The notes beneath the pieces are model-generated. The model saw only the letters and a list, made by a program, of their open reading frames with translations. It had not been told where the DNA came from and did not search any database. DNA of 64,000 nucleotides from Limnospira fusiformis SAG 85.79 (GTDB lineage Bacteria; Cyanobacteriota; Cyanobacteriia; Cyanobacteriales; Microcoleaceae). The translations under genes and the position numbers were made by a program. Shown in pieces: positions 55,075-62,064 of the stretch; the first letter of the stretch is position 1, and each line of letters starts with the position of its first letter. The DNA is taken from positions 641,459 to 705,458 of the forward strand of contig NZ_CP051185.1 in assembly GCF_012516315.1 (NCBI RefSeq), in the 5' to 3' direction.

Positions 55075-55346
55075 ATGAGCGATCGCCTCAGAATTTACTT
55101 AGATGCTTGCTGTCTCAATCGTCCATTTGATAATCAAACCCAGCCGAGAATCGCCTTAAAGAACCTGTAAAACTAGGATTTTCTGGATATGATGCCACCC
55201 ATATTGCTAGTGCAGAGCGAAGTAATGCCGATGTATTTTTATCCACAGACGATCGCCTAATAAACAGAGCAAAGCGAAATATTAAAACGATAAATGTTGC
55301 CATCCAAAATCCCGTACAATGGCTAATGACTGTCAACCCCAAATAA
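55075..55346 (+). pseudogene. PIN toxin with internal deletion, copy C (diverged)
   Basis: The start MSDRLRIYLDACCLNRPFDN and the end FSGYDATHIASAERSNADVF ... NVAIQNPVQWLMTV belong to the same PIN family as the copy at 59284. About 60 codons are missing between them and the frame changes near 55160. The sequence is clearly different from copies A and B, so this loss is an independent event. Confidence 0.75.
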
Positions 55347-55355
55347 AAAGCAATT

Positions 55356-55586
55356 ATGAGCAAGACACAACAAGAAATCATCAAACAAGGCTATCAAGTC
55401 CTAATCAATTCCTTGGGAGTTGTTGATACAATCCGGTTTATTCAATACTTTACTCATGGTCAAGGCGACTATACCCAAGAACGCCATCAGTTTCTCGACC
55501 AAACATCCTTAAATGAGATTCTGCTGACCATGAAAAAACAGCCAACAGACAACAGCACCCAATACGACGAAATAATTGATAATTGA
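55356..55586 (+). CDS. Small partner protein of the PIN toxin, copy C
   Basis: This is a 76-residue diverged homologue (MSKTQQEIIKQGYQVLINSL, then GVVDTIRFIQYFTHGQGDYT and LNEILLTMKKQ) that keeps the same core pattern QGYQVL-LG-V-D-IRF-QGDYTQER. It lies 9 bp after a disrupted PIN gene. Putative antitoxin. Confidence 0.7.
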   Translation: MSKTQQEIIKQGYQVLINSLGVVDTIRFIQYFTHGQGDYTQERHQFLDQTSLNEILLTMKKQPTDNSTQYDEIIDN

Positions 55587-55605
55587 TAATTGGGTGTTCT
55601 GGCAA

Positions 55606-55674
55606 AAGAAACCGGGTTTCTGGCAGTCTCTCGATTCCTTCACCCAGATTGAACAAACCAATCCCGTTTCTGAG
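55606..55674 (+). repeat. Array element 6
   Basis: AAGAAACCGGGTTTCTGGCA ... AACAAACCAATCCCGTTTC-TGAG. It is the most diverged in its second palindrome. It is followed by GGGTAAAATATGAAC, again with a TAAAAT box ahead of the next cassette. Confidence 0.8.
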
Positions 55675-55745
55675 GGTTCGGTTTTGGTAATATCGGGTAA
55701 AATATGAACTAGATTCGTCCGGCTAGTTAGTGGCGAGGTTAATTG

Positions 55746-56003
55746 ATGAATAAAATCACCCTAGAAGAAGTAAGTCAAAATTTAAGCAATTATCTGCAAC
55801 GCGCCCAAGCTGGAGAAAGTTTTGTGATTTTTCAGGCAGACCAACCTGTTGCTAAAATTGTTTCGGCGAAATCAGAGGGGATTTTAGAGGCGTTTGATGC
55901 GTTTCGCGATCGCCTTGTAGCCGAGGGGATAAACTTAGAAGTTGATGATATTTTTGCCAATGTTCGGGACGACACCCCCACTCCTGAAAAGCCCGGGTGG
56001 TGA
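55746..56003 (+). CDS. Phd/YefM-type antitoxin
   Basis: This is an 85-residue antitoxin: MNKITLEEVSQNLSNYLQRA, then GESFVIFQADQPVAKIVSAK, the Phd/YefM DNA-binding fold. The acidic toxin-binding C-terminus is AFDAFRDRLVAEGINLEVDD. The stop overlaps the toxin start (TGATG). Together with the following PIN gene it forms an intact type II cassette. Confidence 0.88.
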   Translation: MNKITLEEVSQNLSNYLQRAQAGESFVIFQADQPVAKIVSAKSEGILEAFDAFRDRLVAEGINLEVDDIFANVRDDTPTPEKPGW

Positions 56004-56422
56004 TGAGGATGAAATTTCTCCTAGATACTAACATTATTTCAGAAAGTATTAAGCTCCAGCCCAATCCGGCTTTTTTAGCGCAGTTTCGACACAATTTGCC
56101 AGAATCAGCGATCGCATCAGTGACATGGCATGAGCTTCTTTATGGGTTTCATCGCTTGCCCGAGTCGCGACGAAAAAGACTTTTGTCTCATTACTTAACC
56201 CAGGTCATCCAGAATAAAATGATTATTCTGCCCTACTGCGATCGGGCGGCGGAATGGTTTGCCATTGAACGGGCGAGATTGACCACTTTGGGTCGAACAC
56301 CTTCCTACCCGGATGGACAGATTGCAGCGATCGCCAGGGTTAACGATTTGGTTCTAGTGACTCGTAATGTCTCAGACTTCGCTGATTTTGATGGATTAAC
56401 CCTTGAAAATTGGTTGGCTTAG
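56003..56422 (+). CDS. vapC: VapC/FitB-like PIN ribonuclease toxin
   Basis: This is an intact 139-residue PIN domain starting MRMKFLLDTNIISESIKLQP (first Asp, plus Ser/Asn). The Glu is in SVTWHELLYGFHRLPESR, the next Asp is in TPSYPDGQIAAIARVNDL, and VTRNVSDFADFDGLTLENWL lies at the end. It is translationally coupled to the Phd-type antitoxin by a TGATG overlap and ends 4 bp before array element 7. Confidence 0.92.
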   Translation: MRMKFLLDTNIISESIKLQPNPAFLAQFRHNLPESAIASVTWHELLYGFHRLPESRRKRLLSHYLTQVIQNKMIILPYCDRAAEWFAIERARLTTLGRTPSYPDGQIAAIARVNDLVLVTRNVSDFADFDGLTLENWLA

Positions 56423-56425
56423 ATA

Positions 56426-56494
56426 AAGAAACCGGGTTTCTCGCAGCATCGCTATTGCTTGACAAAGATTTAAGAAAGAAACCCGGTTTCTGAG
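56426..56494 (+). repeat. Array element 7
   Basis: AAGAAACCGGGTTTCTCGCA ... TAAGAAAGAAACCCGGTTTC-TGAG, followed by GAGGTAAAATAACCCGAGTG and GTGCTATTCC. Confidence 0.85.
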
Positions 56495-56569
56495 GTTTGG
56501 GAATGAGGTAAAATAACCCGAGTGCTATTCCTTGGTGCTAGGTTATAGATGAACGAGGAAGGATAAGCG

Positions 56570-56797
56570 ATGAAAATTATTGATATTAACCAAGCCTTAC
56601 CGCAAATTATGGAACTGATAGAAATGGCTTTTGCCGGAGAAGAAATTATCATCAGTAAAAATAATCAGCAAACCATTAAAATTGCTCCCGTTTTATCACC
56701 TCAGCCGCGTCCCCCTTTATTTGGGTGCGATAAAGACCGGATTTCCCTCCGGGATGATTTTGATGAACCCTTGGATGATTTTCAGGACTATATTTAA
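56570..56797 (+). CDS. Phd-type antitoxin
   Basis: This is a 75-residue antitoxin: MKIIDINQALPQIMELIEMA, then GEEIIISKNNQQTIKIAPVL. The short C-terminus RPPLFGCDKDRISLRDDFDE ends in DFQDYI, typical of the partner of MRLLLDTH-type PIN toxins. The stop overlaps the start of the toxin fragment (TAATG). Confidence 0.85.
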   Translation: MKIIDINQALPQIMELIEMAFAGEEIIISKNNQQTIKIAPVLSPQPRPPLFGCDKDRISLRDDFDEPLDDFQDYI

Positions 56798-56958
56798 TGC
56801 GGTTACTCCTGGATACTCATACGGTTCTCCGGTTTTTTATGGGAAATTCTCGGTTGAGCGACAAGGTGCGTGATTTGGTCGAAGACGGTCATAATCATAA
56901 GGCGTTTGATGCGTTTCGCGATCGCCTCTTCTGCCGAGGGGATAGACTTAGAGGGTGA
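56797..56958 (+). pseudogene. PIN toxin fragment fused to a Phd-antitoxin tail
   Basis: The first 33 codons are a PIN N-terminus (MRLLLDTHTVLRFFMGNSRL). They are joined to KAFDAFRDRLFCRGD, a piece homologous to the C-terminus of the Phd antitoxin at 55746, in which the same DNA stretch GCGTTTGATGCGTTTCGCGA occurs. The chimera shows recombination between cassettes and destroyed the toxin. Confidence 0.78.
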
Positions 56959-57008
56959 TGATATTTTTGCCGATGATGGACTTAGGCGAATTGGATGTTA
57001 ATGTTGAC

Positions 57009-57341
57009 ATGATTCAGACTGCGATCGCACTGCCGATGGAAGAAATTGCTGAATTTTGCCAAAAGTGGAAAGTCACCGAGTTTGCCTTATTCGGCTCGAT
57101 TCTGCGGGATGATTTTCATGGGAATAGTGATGTGGATGTTATGGTACAATTTCATCCCGAAGCCCATCCCACCCTGTTTGATTTAGCTGAGATGGAAGAG
57201 GAACTCAAACAACTATTTGAGCGCGATGTTGATTTAATAACTCGAAAGGGAATTGAGAATAGTCGGAACTATCTGCGTCGCCAAGCCATTCTATCTTCTG
57301 CACGGGTGATTTATGGAACGGGATGTTCAATCCTTGCTTGA
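57009..57341 (+). CDS. mntA: MNT-type nucleotidyltransferase antitoxin
   Basis: This is a 110-residue minimal nucleotidyltransferase from the ATG at 57009. The catalytic motif GSILRDDFHGNSDVDVMVQF (G-S-x9-D-x-D) is intact, and a second acidic residue is in LFERDVDLITRKG. In characterised HEPN-MNT pairs the MNT protein AMPylates a tyrosine of the HEPN toxin and neutralises it. The start at 56973 is an alternative, but the upstream part is derived from the Phd tail. It overlaps the HEPN gene by 29 bp. Confidence 0.87.
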   Translation: MIQTAIALPMEEIAEFCQKWKVTEFALFGSILRDDFHGNSDVDVMVQFHPEAHPTLFDLAEMEEELKQLFERDVDLITRKGIENSRNYLRRQAILSSARVIYGTGCSILA

Positions 57342-57582
57342 TATGCTGCAATCCGCCGAAATCGTGACGGAATATATTTCTGGGCGATCGCGGGAAGATT
57401 TAGCGACTGATTTACAATTGCAAGATGCGATAATTCGGAGACTTTCACTGATTGGTGAAGCAGCAAAACGAGTTTCTGAACCGACTCGCGATCGCTTGAC
57501 TACAATTCCTTGGTCAGTGATTAACGGGATGAGAAATCGACTCGTCCATGAATATGATGGAATTGACCTCTTTGATAAATAA
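57313..57582 (+). CDS. hepT: HEPN (DUF86) ribonuclease toxin, C-terminally shortened
   Basis: This is an 89-residue HEPN protein (MERDVQSLLDMLQSAEIVTE). The active-site motif R-x4-H-x-Y is seen in GMRNRLVHEYDGID. Family members run ~20 residues further. Here the frame stops after DLFDK, where homology to a PIN gene on the other strand begins. The catalytic motif and the AMPylation tyrosine are kept, so activity cannot be excluded. Confidence 0.83.
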   Translation: MERDVQSLLDMLQSAEIVTEYISGRSREDLATDLQLQDAIIRRLSLIGEAAKRVSEPTRDRLTTIPWSVINGMRNRLVHEYDGIDLFDK

Positions 57583-57624
57583 GTTGGCCCAGCCAGAAGT
57601 ATCAACAAATACACTATTATTCAC
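57514..57624 (-). pseudogene. PIN toxin N-terminal fragment joined tail-to-tail with hepT
   Basis: From a GTG at 57624 the frame reads VNNSVFVDTSGWANLF, a PIN N-terminus with its first Asp. It then runs into antisense HEPN sequence and stops at 57514. The GTG overlaps the end of the RHH antitoxin gene, as expected for its real toxin. About 110 codons are missing. Confidence 0.7.
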
Positions 57625-57862
57625 TGGGCAACTCCCGTGAATAAATGGCTTCGCCAATATAGTCGTCGTGGCGAGATGCAATATCGTTATTTTCAGCGCT
57701 TAATGTGCCAATCAGTGCGGCAATTGGATCGTCAGGTTGGGTAGCTAAGTCCTCTAATGATTTTAAGATCATTGCTTCTAAAGAGAGGTTGATGATTTGA
57801 GCTTTGGATTCTAAACGTTGGCTCAGATCGTCGGGAAGTTCAAGGTTGATTTTTCGAGTCAT
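57617..57862 (-). CDS. RHH (CopG-like) antitoxin
   Basis: This is an 81-residue antitoxin from the ATG at 57862 (MTRKINLELPDDLSQRLESK), with the ribbon INLELP and helices (SLEAMILKSLEDLATQ) of a ribbon-helix-helix protein. The C-terminus (LIGTLSAENNDIASRHDDYI) should bind the PIN toxin, of which only a fragment remains downstream. Confidence 0.83.
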   Translation of the reverse strand: MTRKINLELPDDLSQRLESKAQIINLSLEAMILKSLEDLATQPDDPIAALIGTLSAENNDIASRHDDYIGEAIYSRELPSE

Positions 57863-57899
57863 TTTAATCAAGATGATATGAGTAATTAAGGGCTTGATC

Positions 57900-58007
57900 T
57901 TAACTTAAATTGCTGATACAATTAAACCACCAGTGCGATTCATTTTTCAAGCGGGTGACTCGTGCGGCGATCGCCAGGGGGTGATTTTCAGTAGGTTGCC
58001 GAGTCAT
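57900..58007 (-). pseudogene. Antitoxin remnant (MTRQPT family)
   Basis: Thirty-five residues (MTRQPTENHPLAIAARVTRL) match the start of the antitoxin at 58700-58912. After VTRL the sequence diverges and stops. No toxin is left next to it. Confidence 0.65.
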
Positions 58008-58094
58008 GGTCAGGGTTGAGTTTTCAGATGATTGGAGCATCAGGATGATTATAACCCATCTTGTCAGAGAAAACTGAGTTTTGAGCCGCTGGAA

Positions 58095-58163
58095 AAGAAA
58101 CCGGATTTCTAGCCGCATCTCGATTCCTTCACTAAGATTTAAGAAATAAACCCCGTTTCTGAG
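58095..58163 (+). repeat. Array element 8
   Basis: AAGAAACCGGATTTCTAGCC ... TAAGAAATAAACCCCGTTTC-TGAG, followed by the GGGGTAAAATGGGAGTGCTA tail and an MDEER start. Confidence 0.85.
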
Positions 58164-58214
58164 TGTCTGGAATGGGGTAAAATGGGAGTGCTATTCCTTA
58201 CCCGGTGCGCGGCT

Positions 58215-58259
58215 ATGGATGAAGAGCGATCGCCCGCTTATTTATCCCTGATTCCAGAA
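58215..58259 (+). pseudogene. CHAT-N-like leader, 15-codon fragment
   Basis: MDEERSPAYLSLIPE is the beginning of the same leader peptide as at 52927. It is cut where the 3' end of the minus-strand PIN gene begins. It shows that element tail plus leader is the conserved unit, and that different cassettes have been joined behind it. Confidence 0.6.
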
Positions 58260-58684
58260 CCGTTGATTGACCAGTTTTCGATGGAGAGTTCTTGGATAAT
58301 GCCAAAATCAGACTGGTTGCACGTTAGGAGGGTGGCATTTTGAACCAGAGAAATGGCAGCAATTTTCAAGTCCATATTGCCTAAACGGGGGTAGGTTTTG
58401 CGGAGGCGTTGATGCTCGACTGCGGCAGGATAATCGAAGGGTAAAATGGGGATAAGACAATAGTCCTTTGCCGTTTTTTGCAGTCCTTCATAAGCGATGA
58501 TTTGTTGCTCAACTGTTTTCGCTTGGGACAAAAAACTGAGTCTTCCTCTGATTTGTTCTTCATAAGTGATGATAGTGACAGCAACTTGAATATTCTCAAC
58601 GGTTGCTATTTTTGCCAAAATCCGTTGACCGGGTTCACCATTGCGTTGAATGAGACTCAGATGATCCGTATCCAAAATATACAT
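58238..58684 (-). CDS. vapC: VapC-type PIN ribonuclease toxin
   Basis: This is a 148-residue PIN domain. The first Asp pair is in MYILDTDHLSLIQRNGEPGQ, the Glu is in VTIITYEEQIRGRLSFL, the next Asp is in YPRLGNMDLKIAAISLVQNA, and TCNQSDFGIIQELSIENWSI closes it. Its last few codons run into the leader fragment of the repeat unit, replacing the native end. The core is complete and probably active. It follows its antitoxin gene by 15 bp. Confidence 0.9.
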   Translation of the reverse strand: MYILDTDHLSLIQRNGEPGQRILAKIATVENIQVAVTIITYEEQIRGRLSFLSQAKTVEQQIIAYEGLQKTAKDYCLIPILPFDYPAAVEHQRLRKTYPRLGNMDLKIAAISLVQNATLLTCNQSDFGIIQELSIENWSINGSGIRDK

Positions 58685-58699
58685 CCGATTTGCCTCACT

Positions 58700-58912
58700 T
58701 TATTGAGCCGTTTTGCGCCATTCTTGTCCGAGTTGAATCACCGTTTCAAAGGTCGGATCGTTGGCGTGACTCCCAGCAATGCGTTCCCACCAGGGTTGTT
58801 GTGGGGAGGTGACGGTGGCTAAGACTTGTTTAATTTGAGTGAGTTCGATTTCCAAGCTGGTGACTCGTGCTTCGATTGCCTGGGGCTGATTTTGAGTAGG
58901 TTGCCGGGTCAT
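58700..58912 (-). CDS. Antitoxin of the MTRQPT family
   Basis: This is a 70-residue protein (MTRQPTQNQPQAIEARVTSL). A helical segment EIELTQIKQVLATV follows, and then a C-terminus WWERIAGSHANDPTFETVIQ that is typical of cyanobacterial antitoxins placed before VapC. No DNA-binding domain is evident, so it may act only by binding the toxin. Confidence 0.75.
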   Translation of the reverse strand: MTRQPTQNQPQAIEARVTSLEIELTQIKQVLATVTSPQQPWWERIAGSHANDPTFETVIQLGQEWRKTAQ

Positions 58913-59002
58913 AGTCAGGGTTGAGTTTTCAGGTGATTGGAGTCTGTTGGATTATTATAACTCATCTTTTCAGGGAAGAAACCGGGCTTCTAGCCGCCGG
59001 AA

Positions 59003-59071
59003 AAGAAACGGGGTTTCTAGCAGCATCTCTATTGCTTCACAAAGATTTAACAAAGAAACCCGGTTTCTGAG
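59003..59071 (+). repeat. Array element 9
   Basis: AAGAAACGGGGTTTCTAGCA ... TAACAAAGAAACCCGGTTTC-TGAG. An extra half element AAGAAACCGGGCTTCTAGCC lies just before it at 58977. It is followed by GGGTAAAATCGGGGTGCTAT and the MDEQR start. Confidence 0.85.
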
Positions 59072-59122
59072 TCGCGGGAATAGGGTAAAATCGGGGTGCT
59101 ATCCCCTACCCGGTGCGCGGCT

Positions 59123-59284
59123 ATGGATGAACAACGATCGCAGGCTTATCTCGCCCTGATTCAAGAACTCCTCAACTGTCCCAGTGGGGAGGAAAATGAT
59201 GTCCTTAACCAGTCCAGTGAGTTAGTGGATGAGGGGTTTGTGCAGGTGTGCGAGTTAGTGGCGGCTCAGTTGCAGGGGGTGTGA
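59123..59284 (+). CDS. CHAT-N-like leader peptide, copy D
   Basis: This is a 53-residue peptide (MDEQRSQAYLALIQELLNCP, then SGEENDVLNQSSELVDEGFV). It keeps the NCPSGEE segment that is characteristic of TPR-CHAT N-termini and is lost in copies A and B. Its TGA overlaps the ATG of the PIN gene at 59284. Confidence 0.55.
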   Translation: MDEQRSQAYLALIQELLNCPSGEENDVLNQSSELVDEGFVQVCELVAAQLQGV

Positions 59285-59737
59285 TGGTTGCGGTATATTT
59301 AGATGTGTGTTGTCTCAATCGCCCCTTTGATGACTGGGTGCAGGAGCGGGTTCGGCTAGAGGGAGGCTCAGTTTTAAGTATTTTGGAACGGGTTCGCACG
59401 GGAGAATGGCAACTAATTTCCAGTGAAGCCATTCTCGTGGAACTGGAAAAAATGCGGAATCTGGATAAAAAAGCCAGCATCTTTAATGTCTTGGCATTAG
59501 CAACACGAATGCAGGAAATCAATCAGGCAGTTGAGGAACGTTCACGACAACTAGAAGGTTTGGGGTTTGGGCTTTTTGATTCTTTTCATCTGGCTTGTGC
59601 AGAAGCGTCTGGGGCGGATATTTTTCTTTCTACGGGCGATCGCTTGCTCAATGACGGCTCGCAGGCATGAACTACAATTAAAGGTGGCTATTCGTAATCC
59701 GGTGGTGTGGCTGATTGAGGTTTTACAGGAGCAGTAA
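59284..59737 (+). pseudogene. PIN toxin, nearly complete, single frameshift (copy D)
   Basis: MVAVYLDVCCLNRPFDDWVQ begins a full PIN domain with the Glu region SSEAILVELEKMRNL and the Asp regions GFGLFDSFHLACAEASGADI and LSTGDRLL. One extra T at about 59652 shifts the frame after DRLL, giving NDGSQA and a stop at 59670 instead of KTARRHELQLKVAIRNPV. All catalytic acids are upstream of the shift, so a shortened 128-residue toxin might still fold. Confidence 0.8.
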
Positions 59738-59750
59738 ACAGGAGTCGTTG

Positions 59751-59942
59751 ATGATGAACGCACTAGAGTTAAGAGAAAAGGGCTATCAGATTTTAGTCAA
59801 TCATTTGGGGCAGTCTGATGCGATTCGCTTTTTGCAACAAATTAGGTTGGAAGGAGATTATACTCAGGAACGGCGCGAGGTTTTAGGGTCCGTGACGCGG
59901 GAGGAGTTTTTGGAGGAGTTACGCAAAATCAGAAATCTTTAG
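59751..59942 (+). CDS. Small partner protein of the PIN toxin, copy D
   Basis: This is a 63-residue protein (MMNALELREKGYQILVNHLG, then QIRLEGDYTQERREVLGSVT). It is intact and 13 bp after the toxin gene's original stop. Same family as the copies at 53232, 54700 and 55356. Confidence 0.72.
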   Translation: MMNALELREKGYQILVNHLGQSDAIRFLQQIRLEGDYTQERREVLGSVTREEFLEELRKIRNL

Positions 59943-59969
59943 CTATCCAGTTTCTGGGTAGTCGGGCAA

Positions 59970-60038
59970 AAGAAACCGGGTTTCTAGCAGCATCTCGATT
60001 CTTTCACAAAGATTTAACAAAGAAACCCGGTTTCTGAG
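59970..60038 (+). repeat. Array element 10
   Basis: AAGAAACCGGGTTTCTAGCA ... AACAAAGAAACCCGGTTTCT-GAG, followed by GGGGGAAAATGGGGTGGTGT. It is the right end of the array. Confidence 0.85.
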
Positions 60039-60098
60039 GCTGGGACACGGGGGAAAATGGGGTGGTGTTCCCGACAGTTCCCGACCTGATGCCTTGCT

Positions 60099-60140
60099 AT
60101 GGATGAACCAGGGAAAAATCCTGTGCGATCTCAAATTTAA
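60099..60140 (+). pseudogene. Remnant of the leader peptide after element 10
   Basis: MDEPGKNPVRSQI and a stop. Only the first codons resemble the MDEQR leader. No toxin gene follows. Confidence 0.4.
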
Positions 60141-60515
60141 TGCGTAGTGGCGACAGCAACAGTTTCTCTATTTGGCCTATATTTTATCGTATAATCCCAG
60201 AAAACGGGTTTTGCTCTGGGTTGCCCATACTTCGCTTTTTCCGACAAAAAACTCCGTATCCAATAAGCTAATACGCATTTAAACGGGATATTCACAAGTT
60301 AGTCAAATTGTCTTCAATCCTTCTTTTGTTCCCGGTTCACTGTTCCCCGGCATTCCAATTTATATAAAACCATAGCGACTTACTGCTCCGTTGGATAAAT
60401 CTTAAAATACCCCCTTAATACCCTGGCACATCTGGCGAAAAAATAGGAAATTGCCCCCTGAATTTCCATATATTTATAGAATCTTTCTTGATTATGCAAA
60501 CCATACATTAACGCT
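60141..60515. other. Gene-free stretch
   Basis: This is 375 bp of AT-rich sequence at the right end of the array. No ORF, repeat or convincing structured RNA was seen. Confidence 0.5.
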
Positions 60516-60896
60516 TCATTGTAAATAGATCACCCGATTTTGTTCGATATTTATAAAATTACGTTTTTGTAAATCCAAAATGATTTCATTTATGTCATCA
60601 TCAGAAATTCCACCTTGAAATTGATACATAGATTTAATTGAATTCGTTAGAGATTTTATTTTTGTGGGTTTTAACTTCAATAGCCGGTTTTCAATATATT
60701 CGATAGTGTTCATATCTTTTGAGGCTTCCTTACCCGTAGTATTCTGATCGGTTGTTGCCTCAATTATCTCAATTCTATTTTGAGGGTTGGCATTTTCTTC
60801 TTCTTTTCTGGCCACCTGTATTAGCAATTGTGCCAGACGTAATTTCTCTCTATAACTTAGTGATTCACAAGCTAAAGCTATAACATTATAGTTCAT
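60516..60896 (-). CDS. Hypothetical helical protein
   Basis: This is a 126-residue soluble protein. The N-terminal segment LSYREKLRLAQLLIQVARKE resembles the start of small cyanobacterial antitoxin-like or addiction proteins. The C-terminal part SIKSMYQFQGGISDDDINEI ... ILDLQKRNFINIEQNRVIYL has the look of a winged helix. No family is recognised. It lies between the array and the CHAT gene. Confidence 0.5.
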   Translation of the reverse strand: MNYNVIALACESLSYREKLRLAQLLIQVARKEEENANPQNRIEIIEATTDQNTTGKEASKDMNTIEYIENRLLKLKPTKIKSLTNSIKSMYQFQGGISDDDINEIILDLQKRNFINIEQNRVIYLQ

Positions 60897-60914
60897 TCGA
60901 CTTAACTTTCCTTT

Positions 60915-61140
60915 CTAGTAGTCTAACAGCAAAAGCCACTGGCGACCAATAACCTCTAACTCAGCATCAGAAGTCAGCCAGAAGCGTAATGTAGCCAACA
61001 AGAACATCGTCAACCCAAAAGTTAACATCCGCTTCCCGTTGAATTCGTCCCTGTTGCCAATGATACAGCAAAACACCTGATCAAGTTGCCGAAGTTCAGG
61101 GGTTAACGGTTTAATCCTGATTTCGGAGCAGCGCCCAATT
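60915..61140 (-). other. C-terminal gene fragment of uncertain family
   Basis: On the minus strand the frame ending at 60915 reads IKPLTPELRQLDQVFCCIIG, then NGKRMLTFGLTMFLLATLRF and WLLLLDY. Its upstream part runs antisense into the CHAT gene and is not real. It looks like the 3' end of a membrane or transposon-related gene. The family is not recognised. Its junction with the CHAT sequence lies near 61140-61165. Confidence 0.35.
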
Positions 61141-61164
61141 CCCGGCGATCGCGCAAACAACCCG

Positions 61165-62037
61165 GGCGCAAGCATTGCGCCCCTCCAAGACCTCTTCCCC
61201 AAGGGAGTCGCATACGCCCCCAACTGCCAAGTTCTGCAACAAGCCCAAAATCGGCAACGCCCGCACTTTAACCAACTCTTCGCTATCCAAAACCCCACCG
61301 AAGACCTCCAATTCACGGATATGGAAGTGGAAGCCATCCAATCCCTGTTTCACCCCCACCAAGTCCTCAAACATGACGAAGCCGAAAAAGCCGCCATTGA
61401 TGCCGAAACCCTGAAAAATGCCCACTGTGTCCACTTCTCCTGTCACGGCTACTTCAACTTTGAAGATGCCCTCAAATCCGCCCTCATCCTGGCTAAAAGC
61501 GAATTTACGCCCCCTCCCCCAACGGATGACCCCAGCCGCTATCTGCCTCTAAAAGACAACAAACTGCTGGACCTGCAAAAATGTCTGACTTTAGAGGATA
61601 TCTTACGCCTTGACCTGACCAACTGCCGTCTCGTCACCCTCTCCGCCTGCGAAACGGGTATCACGGACCTCACCTCCACCAGTGATGAATATATCGGTTT
61701 ACCCAGTGGCTTCATTTTCGCGGGTTCTCCCAATGTGGTGAGTACCCTTTGGGCGGTAGCGGATATCTCTACGGCGATTTTTATGATTCAGTTTTATCAA
61801 ACTCTCCAGCAGCAACCGGAACTGTCGGTGGTTCTGGCGTTGCAGCAGACTCAGAAATGGTTGCGGGAAGCGACGGTGCAAGATTTGTTAGACTGGATTG
61901 ATAGCTGTGCCGTGATTAGTGAGGAACGGCGAGGGCAAATGAAATTTACCTTACAATGGGGGAAGACCGCCGAAAGTAAGCCCTTTTCATCTCCTTACTT
62001 CTGGGCTGCATTTTGCGCCATTGGACAGATAAATTGA
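61165..62037 (+). pseudogene. CHAT-domain (caspase-like) protease, 5'-truncated
   Basis: The frame already reads CHAT-like sequence from about 61165 (PLQDLFPKGVAYAPNCQVLQ), before the first ATG at 61321. The 5' end has therefore been lost, including any TPR part. The caspase-like catalytic pair is intact: His in HCVHFSCHGYFNFEDALKSA and Cys in LVTLSACETGITDL. VSTLWAVADISTAIFMIQFY follows, as in other CHAT domains. From the ATG at 61321 a 238-residue protein with both catalytic residues can still be made. CHAT proteases are linked to programmed cell death and defence. Two small genes follow closely. Confidence 0.8.
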
Positions 62038-62064
62038 CCTGTATTGTATGAGGAAGAATCCCCA

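Noticed and set aside
57327-57614. Minus-strand frame of 95 codons opposite hepT
   Set aside because: The plus strand holds the HEPN active-site motif in frame. The minus frame has no family resemblance.
52199-60038. The regularly repeated ~70-bp elements as a CRISPR array
   Set aside because: Spacing is 0.6-1.7 kb and the intervals contain genes. Repeat length and structure do not fit CRISPR, and no cas gene is nearby.
60915-61337. A full 140-codon minus-strand gene across the CHAT 5' end
   Set aside because: From about 61165 the plus strand codes for CHAT sequence, so only the 60915-61140 part could be genuine.
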